Below the pieces are notes generated by a model. That model was not told the origin of the DNA and made no database searches. It was given only the letters and a program-made list of their open reading frames with translations. The translations under genes were made by a program, and so were the position numbers. Of a stretch of 42,378 nucleotides of DNA, positions 16,159-23,214 are shown in pieces. The DNA is from Microcaldota archaeon (lineage in GTDB: Archaea; Micrarchaeota; Micrarchaeia; Burarchaeales; Fermentimicrarchaeaceae). The DNA lies in the NCBI GenBank assembly GCA_013425335.1, contig JACCLG010000024.1:1-42378 (forward strand), in the 5' to 3' direction. Position 1 is the first letter of the stretch, and the number at the start of each line of letters is the position of its first letter.

Positions 16159-16854
16159 GTGGAAAACATACCTCAGCACCTCGCCGTAATCCCGGATGGG
16201 AATAGGAGATGGGCTAAGCAGCACGGATTGCCTGTCATAGAAGGCCACAGGAGAGGAATAGACAAGCTCCGTGACGTCTTGGAGTGGTGCAGGAATTTGA
16301 GCATCCCAATGGTGACCCTCTGGGGCTTCTCCATGGAGAATTTTGACAGGGACAAGGATGAGGTTCAGCTTCTCATGAAACTCTTTGAGCAGAAGATAGG
16401 CGAGATAAACAGGAAGGAAGTCCACGAGAATAGAATAAGGGTGAGGGTTTTCGGAAGAAGGGAGCTCCTCACGCCAAAAGTCAGGGAAAGGATTGAAAAA
16501 TTTGAGAAGGATACGGAGAAGTACAGCAATTATTTTGTGAACATACTCCTCGCGTACGGAGGAAGGCAGGAATTGGTGGATGCATGCAACTCCATACTCA
16601 AGGATTGCAGGGAAGGAAAGCTGCAGTCCATCACAGAGGAAGATTTTCCCAGATACCTGAGCACTGGGGGACTGCCAGACCCTGATTTGATAATACGCAC
16701 GTCAGGCGAGCAGAGGCTCTCCGGCTTCATGCCGTGGAAGAGCGCATACAGCGAGCTTTATTTCTGCCCCCAGCTCTGGCCTGACTTCTCAGAGAAGGAT
16801 TTGGAGGATGCAGTGGAAGAATACCAAAAAAGAAAAAGGAGGTTCGGCAAGTGA
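16159..16854 (+). CDS. uppS: Isoprenyl diphosphate synthase (UppS, cis-prenyltransferase)
   Basis: This cis-prenyltransferase condenses isopentenyl diphosphate units onto an allylic primer to make the long polyprenyl chain used as the glycan carrier. Key motifs are HLAVIPDGNRRWA with the catalytic Asp, GHRRG, LWGFSMENF, IRTSGEQRLSGF and the PWKSAYSELYF/WPDF C-terminal signatures. Length from GTG 16159 is 231 residues, normal for the family, and ENIPQHLAVIPDGN is the usual N-terminus. The track start (GTG 16087, GTGA overlap with the reductase stop) adds 24 proline- and arginine-rich residues of uncertain reality. A leaderless promoter at 16130-16137 favours the shorter form; both could be made. 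Confidence 0.92.
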   Translation: MENIPQHLAVIPDGNRRWAKQHGLPVIEGHRRGIDKLRDVLEWCRNLSIPMVTLWGFSMENFDRDKDEVQLLMKLFEQKIGEINRKEVHENRIRVRVFGRRELLTPKVRERIEKFEKDTEKYSNYFVNILLAYGGRQELVDACNSILKDCREGKLQSITEEDFPRYLSTGGLPDPDLIIRTSGEQRLSGFMPWKSAYSELYFCPQLWPDFSEKDLEDAVEEYQKRKRRFGK

Positions 16855-17186
16855 CCTTAAAGGAGTTTGAGCTTGCGGATACAATGCTGAAGAGAATCCG
16901 GGGCCTTATGTTCAGAAGAAGCATCAAGAAACCACTTCTCTTCATAATGCCAACAGAATCAAGGGAATTCAGCACAATCCACTCCTTCTTTGTATTTTTT
17001 CCTTTTGATGCAATTTTTCTGGACTCAAAAGGTGTTGTTATTGATATGAAGAGTGGAATCAAACCATTCATGCTGAATATAACTCCAAAGAAGCCTGCCA
17101 AATACATAGTTGAGATGAAGGCTGGGGAGGCAAAAAGAAGGGGAATAAAGATTGGCTCCAGGCTTCTCAAGAACGCATATATTTAA
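16851..17186 (+). CDS. DUF192 family protein
   Basis: This 111-residue protein has the DUF192 pattern: ADTMLKRIRGLMFR, then LLFIMPTESREFSTIHSFFV, FPFDAIFLDSKGVVID and KYIVEMKAGEAKRRGIKIG. DUF192 domains are small beta-barrels of undefined function, often secreted in bacteria, but no signal peptide is seen here. It starts with GTG overlapping the uppS TGA stop (GTGA), so it is translationally coupled as the third gene of the lipid operon. Any link to isoprenoid synthesis is inference from position only. Confidence 0.82.
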   Translation: MTLKEFELADTMLKRIRGLMFRRSIKKPLLFIMPTESREFSTIHSFFVFFPFDAIFLDSKGVVIDMKSGIKPFMLNITPKKPAKYIVEMKAGEAKRRGIKIGSRLLKNAYI

Positions 17187-17188
17187 AA
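17182..17188 (+). promoter_or_regulatory. TATA box for PAC2 gene
   Basis: TTTAAAA lies at the very end of the DUF192 gene, about 22 bases before ATG 17206, which supports a separate leaderless transcript for the PAC2 gene. Confidence 0.4.
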
Positions 17189-17205
17189 GACGACCATTAA
17201 TCATT

Positions 17206-17937
17206 ATGCCAGTCAAAATCATTGAAACCGCCGAGTTTGACTTGAAGAAACCCATACTCGTTGAGGGATTTCCTGGCATAGGGCTCGTTGGAACAATCGC
17301 ATCAAGCTACTTGGTTGAAAAGCTCAAGATGGATTTGCTGGGCCATATCACTTCTGAGAAGTTCCCGCCCATAGCTGCTGTGCACAACAAGGTGCCGCTC
17401 CACCCGGCAAGAATATACAAATCGCAGAAGAACAACCTGCTTGTGCTATTCTCCGAGTTCATTATACCCCTGCAGAGCATTCACGAGCTGTCTGAAAGGA
17501 TATTGGACTGGTGCATCGAAAAGGATGTCAAGGAGATAATATCGCTTGGCGGCATAGTTGTCAAAGACCAGCAGGATGTTGTTTTTGGCATAGCGAGCAC
17601 TCCGAAGCTTGTGGAGCAGCTTGAGGCTAACGGGATAAAAACAATAAAGGAAGGTGCCACTACTGGAGTGAGCGGCGTGCTGCTTGCTGACTGCTACTCA
17701 AGAAAATTCCCTGCTGTTTCACTTCTGGCAGACTCCAAGCCGGAATTTCTGGACCCGAAAGCAGCCGCGCTTGTCATTGAATCCCTGAAGAAACTCATAA
17801 ACATAAAAGTCAGCACTGAAGAGCTCATAGCAGAATCTGCCAATGTAGAGGAAAGGATGAAGGAGCTCATGCTGAAAGCAAGGGATGCGCACAGCGACTA
17901 CAAGAAAGTTGAGGAGTTAGGTCCAATGTACGGTTGA
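17206..17937 (+). CDS. PAC2 family protein (proteasome assembly chaperone-like)
   Basis: This 243-residue protein matches the PAC2 family: PILVEGFPGIGLVGTIASSYL near the N-terminus, then FSEFIIPLQSIHELSERILDW, IISLGGIVV and a C-terminal helix with EERMKELMLKAR. Eukaryotic members help assemble the 20S proteasome; archaeal members such as PbaB act as chaperone-like ATP-independent factors. The track starts at 17152 inside DUF192, but MPVKIIETAEFDL at 17206 is the natural start and is preceded by a TATA box at leaderless distance. It sits just upstream of the tRNA gene. Confidence 0.85.
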   Translation: MPVKIIETAEFDLKKPILVEGFPGIGLVGTIASSYLVEKLKMDLLGHITSEKFPPIAAVHNKVPLHPARIYKSQKNNLLVLFSEFIIPLQSIHELSERILDWCIEKDVKEIISLGGIVVKDQQDVVFGIASTPKLVEQLEANGIKTIKEGATTGVSGVLLADCYSRKFPAVSLLADSKPEFLDPKAAALVIESLKKLINIKVSTEELIAESANVEERMKELMLKARDAHSDYKKVEELGPMYG

Positions 17938-17945
17938 TTTAAATT
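17938..17945 (+). promoter_or_regulatory. TATA box for tRNA-Leu
   Basis: TTTAAATT begins 33 bases before the mature 5' end of the tRNA, overlapping the stop region of the PAC2 gene. The spacing fits an archaeal tRNA promoter with a few bases of 5' leader. Confidence 0.5.
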
Positions 17946-17970
17946 ACTCTTTTTTCAAAACATTCTATAC

Positions 17971-18074
17971 GCGGGGGTGCCTGAGCCTGGTCTAAAGGGC
18001 AGGTGGCGTAAGCCTGCCAAACTTAAGATCCTGTGCACTTAGGTGCTACGTGGGTTCAAATCCCTCCCCCCGCA
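17971..18074 (+). tRNA. tRNA-Leu (anticodon UAA) with anticodon-stem intron
   Basis: Hand folding gives acceptor GCGGGGG/CCCCCGC with discriminator A and no encoded CCA. The D arm is CCT...AGG and the long class II variable arm is GCAC-TTAG-GTGC. The T arm GTGGG-TTCAAAT-CCCTC has one U-U mismatch (18051/18065). An unbroken anticodon arm does not form until 17 bases (18004-18020) are removed. CAGG then joins A to give stem CAGGA/TCCTG around loop CTTAAGA, so the anticodon is TAA at 18024-18026. Mature length is 87. The track ORF starting at 18033 overlaps this gene falsely. The cca gene in this window fits the missing CCA. Confidence 0.9.
18004..18020 (+). other. 17-base tRNA intron at position 30/31
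   Basis: The intron TGGCGTAAGCCTGCCAA forms a complete bulge-helix-bulge. The outer helix is AAG/CTT, the 5' bulge GG^T, the central 4-bp helix GGCA/TGCC, the 3' bulge AA^A, and a 3-bp GGC/GCC helix is closed by a GTAA (GNRA) tetraloop. Both cuts fall between the second and third bulge bases. The canonical archaeal position is 37/38, so this site in the anticodon stem is non-canonical. Confidence 0.85.
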
Positions 18075-18095
18075 TTCAACTCCATAAGTGGTATC

Positions 18096-18476
18096 ATGAA
18101 AGAAGCAACTAAAACAAAACTGATTGATACCCTAGGGCTTGGGTTTGTTATCTGGCTGGTAGATTATGTAGCTTCAATAATCCTATTTTTCTTCATTCCC
18201 AAGGATATTCTCGGATGGGTCCTGTTTGTTATTTTCACTCCTCTATTGTTGTATATGTTGTATAAAAGGTTCAACAAAAGAAAAGAGAGAATTGGGCATT
18301 ACCTCCTGGTTGCGGCAGTCTGGACAATTATTGCAGTGGTGTTCGACTACTCGTTTATTGTGAAATTATTCAACGCGCAGGATTACTACAAGCTGGATGT
18401 CTATGTATACTACACAAGCACATTCCTCGCTCCTCTCTTAATCGGGGCGAAATACGGCACGGGCAGGCGACGTTAA
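18096..18476 (+). CDS. Small integral membrane protein, unknown function
   Basis: This 126-residue protein has four likely membrane helices: LGLGFVIWLVDYVASIILFF, ILGWVLFVIFTPLLLYML, LLVAAVWTIIAVVFDYSFI and a C-terminal YYTSTFLAPLLIGA. A basic loop (YKRFNKRKERIG) lies between helices 2 and 3. I do not recognise the family. The track starts inside the tRNA, but ATG 18096 after the tRNA is the first sensible start, with a GTGGT ribosome-site-like sequence just upstream. It ends six bases before the convergent DUF47 gene. Confidence 0.65.
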   Translation: MKEATKTKLIDTLGLGFVIWLVDYVASIILFFFIPKDILGWVLFVIFTPLLLYMLYKRFNKRKERIGHYLLVAAVWTIIAVVFDYSFIVKLFNAQDYYKLDVYVYYTSTFLAPLLIGAKYGTGRRR

Positions 18477-18482
18477 TCCGCG

Positions 18483-19115
18483 TTACCAGAACTTCACAAG
18501 TATCAGCCTTATCTGGTCAGAGGTGTTCTCGCAAGCATCTGCTATGTTCTCAACAGACTGGAATAATGCATACATCAGAATTGCCTCAGCGCCAGGCCTG
18601 TTCTCCTTCAGCAGCACTTTCTTCGAATTGTAGTACTGGTCGTCCACGGCCTCTTCCACCCTCTCCACCTTATGCGCAAGCTCCATCGCACCTTCCTTGT
18701 CCCTGGAAATCATCTTGTCCATGCACTCATCAAGCTTTACTATTGCATCTTTATCATTCTCGCACATCTCCTCAAGCAGCTTCTTCTCCGAGTCCCTCAG
18801 CTTGCCTATTGCGGAGAGGTTCTTGCTTGCGGTGTATATCCAGTCGTTTATGGAGTCTGTCTCCTTTGCCAGTCTCATGAGGTCCTCCTTGTCCTGGCTT
18901 GCAAGCTCACCTTTTGCCAGCTGCGCCATTATATCCCTTCTCACATCGTCAGCCTCCTTCTCGAACATCTTTATCCTGTCAAACTTCCTGCCTCCCTTCT
19001 TCACCATATTCACAAGCTCTTCTATGGATTTTACTCCGAGATCGAACTCACTCTTGAACATCTCGAGGACATTCTCCTCCCTTCTCTCACCAAACCATTC
19101 AGATATGCTAGTCAA
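18483..19115 (-). CDS. DUF47 / PhoU-like protein
   Basis: This 210-residue all-helical protein fits the DUF47 (PhoU-related, TIGR00153) family. It opens with WFGERREENVLEMFKSEFDLGVKS, continues with KMFEKEADDVRRDIMAQLAKG (the E-x-x-A-D metal-cluster region) and DLMRLAKETDSINDW, and ends with QSVENIADACENTSDQIR. DUF47 proteins usually sit beside Pit phosphate transporters and are thought to regulate them. Here the gene overlaps the end of an ABC-transporter ATPase gene by eight bases. It begins with TTG at 19115, with GGAGG nine bases upstream, so it is third in that transporter operon. Confidence 0.85.
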   Translation of the reverse strand: MTSISEWFGERREENVLEMFKSEFDLGVKSIEELVNMVKKGGRKFDRIKMFEKEADDVRRDIMAQLAKGELASQDKEDLMRLAKETDSINDWIYTASKNLSAIGKLRDSEKKLLEEMCENDKDAIVKLDECMDKMISRDKEGAMELAHKVERVEEAVDDQYYNSKKVLLKENRPGAEAILMYALFQSVENIADACENTSDQIRLILVKFW

Positions 19116-20169
19116 CTCTCAACGCCTCCTTCAGTCCCTCGTCGGGATACTTAAACAGTTTAACATCCTCGGGCTTGAAGCAAACGCAGACCTTCTCGCC
19201 CAATTCATATTCTCTTCTGCTGGGGAACCTTGATATAACCGATTCATTCCCGATTTCCACCTCTACGTATGACACTCCCCCAAGAAACCTGAAATTCTTT
19301 ACAACTCCCTCAGCCCCGCCGTCACCCACCTCAACCTTCTCAGGCCTCACAACGGCAACGTATGCACCTGGCTTTACCTTGGGAATTTTCATCTTCCAGT
19401 TGAGAAGCTTCAGTTTGCAGTATGTGCCATAATCTGTAGCTGCCGCCTCTATGAAGTTCGCGTCGCCAAGGAAGTGCGCCACGAACAGGTTAGCGGGGTT
19501 CCTGTAAATCTCCTCAGGAGAGCCAACCTGTTCAACTCTTCCTCTCCTCATAACAACAATTCTGTCCGCAACCTCCATAGCCTCCTCCTGGTTGTGGGTG
19601 ACATGTATGGCAGTGAGCTTCAAATCCTTAATCATCTTCCTCATCTCGCTTCGCAGCTCCGCGCCTATCTTGGCATCGAGGGCAGAGAGCGGCTCATCCA
19701 GGAACAGCAGGCTTGAGCCTGTTGTGAGCGCCCTTGCGACTGCCAGCCTCTGTTGCATCCCACCTGAAAGCTCAACTGGGAAGGCTTCATGCCTCGCAGC
19801 CAGCCTCACAAGATGAAGCATCTCTCTTGCATTCTTCCCGCTCTCCTCGGGGTCCTTCCCTCTCACCATGGGCCCGTAAATCGTATTGTCAAAAACATTC
19901 AGGTGCGGGAACAGAGCATAATTCTGGAAGACAAAACCGATGTTCCTATCCTCTGGAGGAAGGTCTGTGACGTCCATGCCATCTATGTAAACCTTCCCAG
20001 CGGTCGGCTCCCACATGCCGGCAATAATCTTCAGTAGCGTTGTCTTGCCGCAACCGCTTGGCCCGAGCAGCACTACGTACTCCCCATCATTTATCTCAAG
20101 GTTTATGCCCTCAAGCGCCTTAATTTTTCCAAAGGATTTTGAAACACCCACTACTTTCACGTTAGGCAT
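19108..20169 (-). CDS. ABC transporter ATPase (PotA/FbpC/CysA type)
   Basis: This 353-residue ATPase has Walker A GPSGCGKTTL, Q-loop FVFQNYALFPHL, signature LSGGMQQRLAVARAL, Walker B LLFLDEPLSALDA and the H-loop HVTHNQEEAM. A TOBE-type regulatory domain follows from about residue 240 (RPEKVEV...CFKPEDVKLF). This architecture is shared by importers for iron(III), spermidine, sulfate, thiamine and 2-aminoethylphosphonate, so the substrate is open. It lies four bases downstream of the fused permease gene and overlaps the DUF47 gene. It acts on the cytoplasmic side of the membrane. Confidence 0.92.
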   Translation of the reverse strand: MPNVKVVGVSKSFGKIKALEGINLEINDGEYVVLLGPSGCGKTTLLKIIAGMWEPTAGKVYIDGMDVTDLPPEDRNIGFVFQNYALFPHLNVFDNTIYGPMVRGKDPEESGKNAREMLHLVRLAARHEAFPVELSGGMQQRLAVARALTTGSSLLFLDEPLSALDAKIGAELRSEMRKMIKDLKLTAIHVTHNQEEAMEVADRIVVMRRGRVEQVGSPEEIYRNPANLFVAHFLGDANFIEAAATDYGTYCKLKLLNWKMKIPKVKPGAYVAVVRPEKVEVGDGGAEGVVKNFRFLGGVSYVEVEIGNESVISRFPSRREYELGEKVCVCFKPEDVKLFKYPDEGLKEALRVD

Positions 20170-20173
20170 TATC

Positions 20174-21709
20174 TCACTTCCTCCTCAGGAGGTATGCTGC
20201 AACGAATGAAACACAGAGCAGCAGCGCAGAAGCAAATGCCGCATCCCCGTATTGGTTTGCTTTTACAAAGTTTACTATTAGCACAGGGACTGTTTTAAAT
20301 GTTGTTGAGACTGCCATTGTGGCGCCTGTTTCGCTCAGGCTCCTCATAAACGCCATTACGGCACCGGCCAGTATGCTGGGCATTATGAGGGGGAGCGTTA
20401 TTGTTCTGAAAACCACCAGTGGTTTTGCGCCGAGCCCTCTTGCCGCATCCTCTAGGTTCTTGTCTAAATCTCTTATGGAGGCTGCCACAGGCTTAACAAT
20501 ATAGGGGTAGGAGAAGCTTATGTGCACCATCGCCAGGATGAAGAGCTCGTTCAGCTTGAAAATATTCCAGAACATGCCAAGGGAAAGCCCCAGGGCAACA
20601 GTGGGCATCACCATGACTGCATCCGTCAGGAATTCGAAAATCGGCCCCACTCCATACTTATTTCTGCCTATGAGCAGAGCCATCCCAATCCCAAAGATCA
20701 GGTTGACTACCGTGGCTGCAAGGGCTATGAGAAAAGATATGCCGATAGAATTCATTATATCCCCAAATTCTCCAGGCGCATAGGATACGAATTTGAGCAG
20801 ATAGAAGGATGGGATGAGAATTATAGAAATGAGGAACGCAAAGGCCAGTGCATTCTTATCCAGCTTGAGGTTGTTCAGTGACCTTTCAAATGATGGATAA
20901 ACTTTCCCGATTGGGATGCCAAATTTATTTGCGAGATACCTAACCAGCGCCAGGAGGATGGTTGATATTGCTATAAGTATTATGCTGAGGGATACAGCAG
21001 AAGCAATATCTCCGCTGTTCTTGTAAAGTAAAGTTTGGGCAGGTGCAGTTGCTGCGAAGAATTGCCCAGTCCCAACAGCCATCATGGTTGCCCCAGTCTC
21101 GCTGAGGCTCCTGGTGAATGCCAGCAGGGCAGCAATGAGCAAGCCAGACTGGAAAAGCGGTAGCGTGATTGTCCTGAAGGCAGTCAGCGGGGTTGCCCCC
21201 AGCGTCCTGGAAGCCATCTCATAGGTTATGTCAACCTCTTCTATTGCAGCAGAGAGGGTTCTCACAATGTAGGGGTAAGTGAAAGCCACGTGCACTGCGA
21301 GTATCATCCAGAAGCCTTTGCCGAGTAACCCAATGCCATCTCCGCCCCAGAATAAAGCTACTGAAAAGCCCAGCGCAGCTGTAGGCATTATCAAAGGCAT
21401 ATCCACTAGGAAGTTCAGGTATACCTTGAGTTTTGTTTTATACCTTGCAATAACCCAGGCAATAGGGATTCCGAATATTATGTCAAGTATCACCGTCATG
21501 AATGCTATGGAAAATGAGTTGAAGAGGGCATCCTTCATCTCCTGAGTGAGATATATTGACGGGAAGCAAACTGCGCCGGAATTAGGGCAGCCCTTTACCA
21601 CTATGTAAAGAATCGGGGCGAATACAAGCAGCAGGAAGAATAGAATGACAATTGAGTAGAAAGCCAATTCGGGGAGCTTACCTGAGGTAAGCTTCCTTTC
21701 ACCCTCCAT
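20174..21709 (-). CDS. ABC transporter permease, fused double-domain (FbpB/ThiP type)
   Basis: This protein of about 511 residues contains two tandem BPD_transp_1 permease domains with about twelve membrane helices. Each half has an EAA loop that docks the ATPase: EMASRTLGATPLTAFRTITL in the first and EDAARGLGAKPLVVFRTITL in the second. Such fused permeases serve iron(III), thiamine or aminoalkylphosphonate importers. No periplasmic binding protein is encoded beside it. The track starts at TTG 21727, but ATG 21709 lies 25 bases from a TATA-like element and is the likely leaderless start. A hairpin repeat abuts the promoter. Confidence 0.9.
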   Translation of the reverse strand: MEGERKLTSGKLPELAFYSIVILFFLLLVFAPILYIVVKGCPNSGAVCFPSIYLTQEMKDALFNSFSIAFMTVILDIIFGIPIAWVIARYKTKLKVYLNFLVDMPLIMPTAALGFSVALFWGGDGIGLLGKGFWMILAVHVAFTYPYIVRTLSAAIEEVDITYEMASRTLGATPLTAFRTITLPLFQSGLLIAALLAFTRSLSETGATMMAVGTGQFFAATAPAQTLLYKNSGDIASAVSLSIILIAISTILLALVRYLANKFGIPIGKVYPSFERSLNNLKLDKNALAFAFLISIILIPSFYLLKFVSYAPGEFGDIMNSIGISFLIALAATVVNLIFGIGMALLIGRNKYGVGPIFEFLTDAVMVMPTVALGLSLGMFWNIFKLNELFILAMVHISFSYPYIVKPVAASIRDLDKNLEDAARGLGAKPLVVFRTITLPLIMPSILAGAVMAFMRSLSETGATMAVSTTFKTVPVLIVNFVKANQYGDAAFASALLLCVSFVAAYLLRRK

Positions 21710-21730
21710 GAATTTTTTTCTCAGCAAAAG

Positions 21731-21737
21731 TATTTAA
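21731..21737 (-). promoter_or_regulatory. TATA-like element for ABC permease, partly inside repeat copy 2
   Basis: The minus-strand sequence TTAAATA is centred 25 bases upstream of ATG 21709. Its first four bases belong to the outer edge (TTAA) of the hairpin repeat at 21734-21786. Confidence 0.4.
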
Positions 21738-21786
21738 CAATGTGAGCGGGAAACCCCACACGCTTTAGCGGTGGGAGCATGTCACT
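21734..21786 (+). repeat. Hairpin repeat copy 2, IS200/IS605 right-end-like
   Basis: This copy has the best hairpin: CCCAC-A-CGC-TTTA-GCG-GTGGG, with GTGAGCGGGAAA before it and AGCATGTCACT after. It differs from copy 1 at four of 53 positions. It occupies the spacer between the divergent ABC-permease and cca genes and has no reading frame of its own beyond a few codons. No transposase is nearby. Confidence 0.7.
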
Positions 21787-21810
21787 AGAGTATCGACCTC
21801 AACAGCATAT

Positions 21811-21817
21811 TTTAAAT
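21811..21817 (+). promoter_or_regulatory. TATA box for cca operon
   Basis: TTTAAAT is centred about 23 bases before ATG 21837 of cca, fitting a leaderless transcript for the five-gene operon that follows. Confidence 0.5.
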
Positions 21818-21836
21818 CATTCTCCGAAATACTACC

Positions 21837-23204
21837 ATGGACAAGCTTCTGAGCGAGGTTCTTGAGAGGATAAAGCCCTCTCCAGAGGAGAAGGAATGGG
21901 AGCTGAGCATTGCGGAGTCTGTGAAATCAAAGCTGAGGAAAATCATCCCAAGGAATGTGGAGCTGGAGATAGTAGGCTCTGTGGCAAAGAATACAGACCT
22001 AAGGAATGACAGGGATGTAGACCTCTTCATGCTGTTCCCCAAGGATACCAGCAAAAAGGAGCTTGTGAGCAAGGGACTCCGCTACGCAAAAAGAGCAGTT
22101 TCACCCAACCCCTGGCGGATAGGCTATGCTGAACATCCTTACCTCAAGGCTGAAATTGAGGGCTGCACTGTGGAGATAGTCCCCTCATTCAAGATACTGA
22201 ATATAAACGAGAGAGCCTCGGCAGTGGACCGCTCCCCGCTTCACAAGAGGTATATACTCTCAAGGTTTGACGAGCGCAAATGCGATGAAGTGAGGCTGCT
22301 CAAGAAATTTCTCAAGAGGTTTGGAGTATACGGAGCTGAGCTGAAGGTTGAGGGATTCTCAGGATACCTCTGCGAGCTTCTCATTGTATGCTACGGCTCA
22401 TTCACAGAGCTGCTCAAGAATGCATCAAATTGGAGGAGCCCTGCAATTGACATAGAGAGATACCACACAGAGAAGGGGATGAGGGAAAAATTCAAAGCGC
22501 CTCTCATTGTGATAGACCCTGTTGACAGGAACAGGAACGTGGCTGCTGCAGTTTCCGCCATATCGCTCTCAAAGTTCATACTTGCCTCAAGGGCATTCCT
22601 AAGAAGACCGAGCAAGGGCTTCTTCTTTGCAGATGAGACGGAATTCTCCAGAAAGGAGCTTGCCAAGAAAATGAGGGGCAGGGGAACCAAGTTTGTTGCA
22701 GTTGTATTCCCAACCCCCAAGGTTGTGCCGGATATACTCTGGCCGCAGCTCAAGAAGGCAGCTGTCAGCATTGTGAGGCATCTTGAGCTTGCAGAGTTCA
22801 AGCTCTTCGGCTATGACTACTGGAGCGATGAGGATAAGAGGTGCGTCATACTGCTGGAGCTTTCCACCCATACGCTTCCCGCAGTGAGGAAGGCAGTTGG
22901 CCCTGCAATCATATACGAAAAGGATGTTGGCAGCTTCATAAGGAAGCATAAAAATGCAATTGGAGGGCCTCATGTTGAGGGCGACAAGGTTGTTGCAGTG
23001 GAACAGAGAAAGGTAACTGACGCCCTGGAGCTTGTCAAGAAAATGACAAAAAAACCGGCAAGTTACGCCATACCTTCCCACATATCCAAGTCAATGAAAA
23101 GAGCATACCTGCTTGTTGATGAGGATATTCTGAATGAGAATTTTGATGAGTTCCTGAATTCCTATCTGTCCACAAAGGAGTTCTTCATTGACAACCTCAT
23201 CTGA
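21837..23204 (+). CDS. cca: CCA-adding tRNA nucleotidyltransferase (archaeal class I)
   Basis: This 455-residue enzyme adds or repairs the 3' CCA of tRNAs; the tRNA in this window has none encoded. The catalytic head has EIVGSVAKNTDL with G-S at 47-48 and RDVDLF with Asp60 and Asp62. The third carboxylate appears as Glu in CTVEIVPSF, where relatives usually have Asp. The archaeal body follows, with RSPLHKRY, GVYGAELKVEGFSGYLCELL and VIDPVDRNRNVAAAVS, matching the class I archaeal family along its whole length. It leads a tightly packed operon with alanyl-tRNA editing protein, asnS, ribL and dph6. Confidence 0.93.
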   Translation: MDKLLSEVLERIKPSPEEKEWELSIAESVKSKLRKIIPRNVELEIVGSVAKNTDLRNDRDVDLFMLFPKDTSKKELVSKGLRYAKRAVSPNPWRIGYAEHPYLKAEIEGCTVEIVPSFKILNINERASAVDRSPLHKRYILSRFDERKCDEVRLLKKFLKRFGVYGAELKVEGFSGYLCELLIVCYGSFTELLKNASNWRSPAIDIERYHTEKGMREKFKAPLIVIDPVDRNRNVAAAVSAISLSKFILASRAFLRRPSKGFFFADETEFSRKELAKKMRGRGTKFVAVVFPTPKVVPDILWPQLKKAAVSIVRHLELAEFKLFGYDYWSDEDKRCVILLELSTHTLPAVRKAVGPAIIYEKDVGSFIRKHKNAIGGPHVEGDKVVAVEQRKVTDALELVKKMTKKPASYAIPSHISKSMKRAYLLVDEDILNENFDEFLNSYLSTKEFFIDNLI

Positions 23205-23214
23205 GAATGAGAAT

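Noticed and set aside
17999-18018. Intron-free reading of the tRNA using the GGCAGG...CCTGCC hairpin as anticodon arm
   Set aside because: Its loop lacks U33 and leaves the following CTTAAGA/TCCTG unexplained; the bulge-helix-bulge reading accounts for every base.
18033-18095. Upstream extension of the 147-residue track ORF into the tRNA
   Set aside because: The first 21 codons lie in the 3' half of the tRNA-Leu gene; ATG 18096 after the tRNA is the first credible start.
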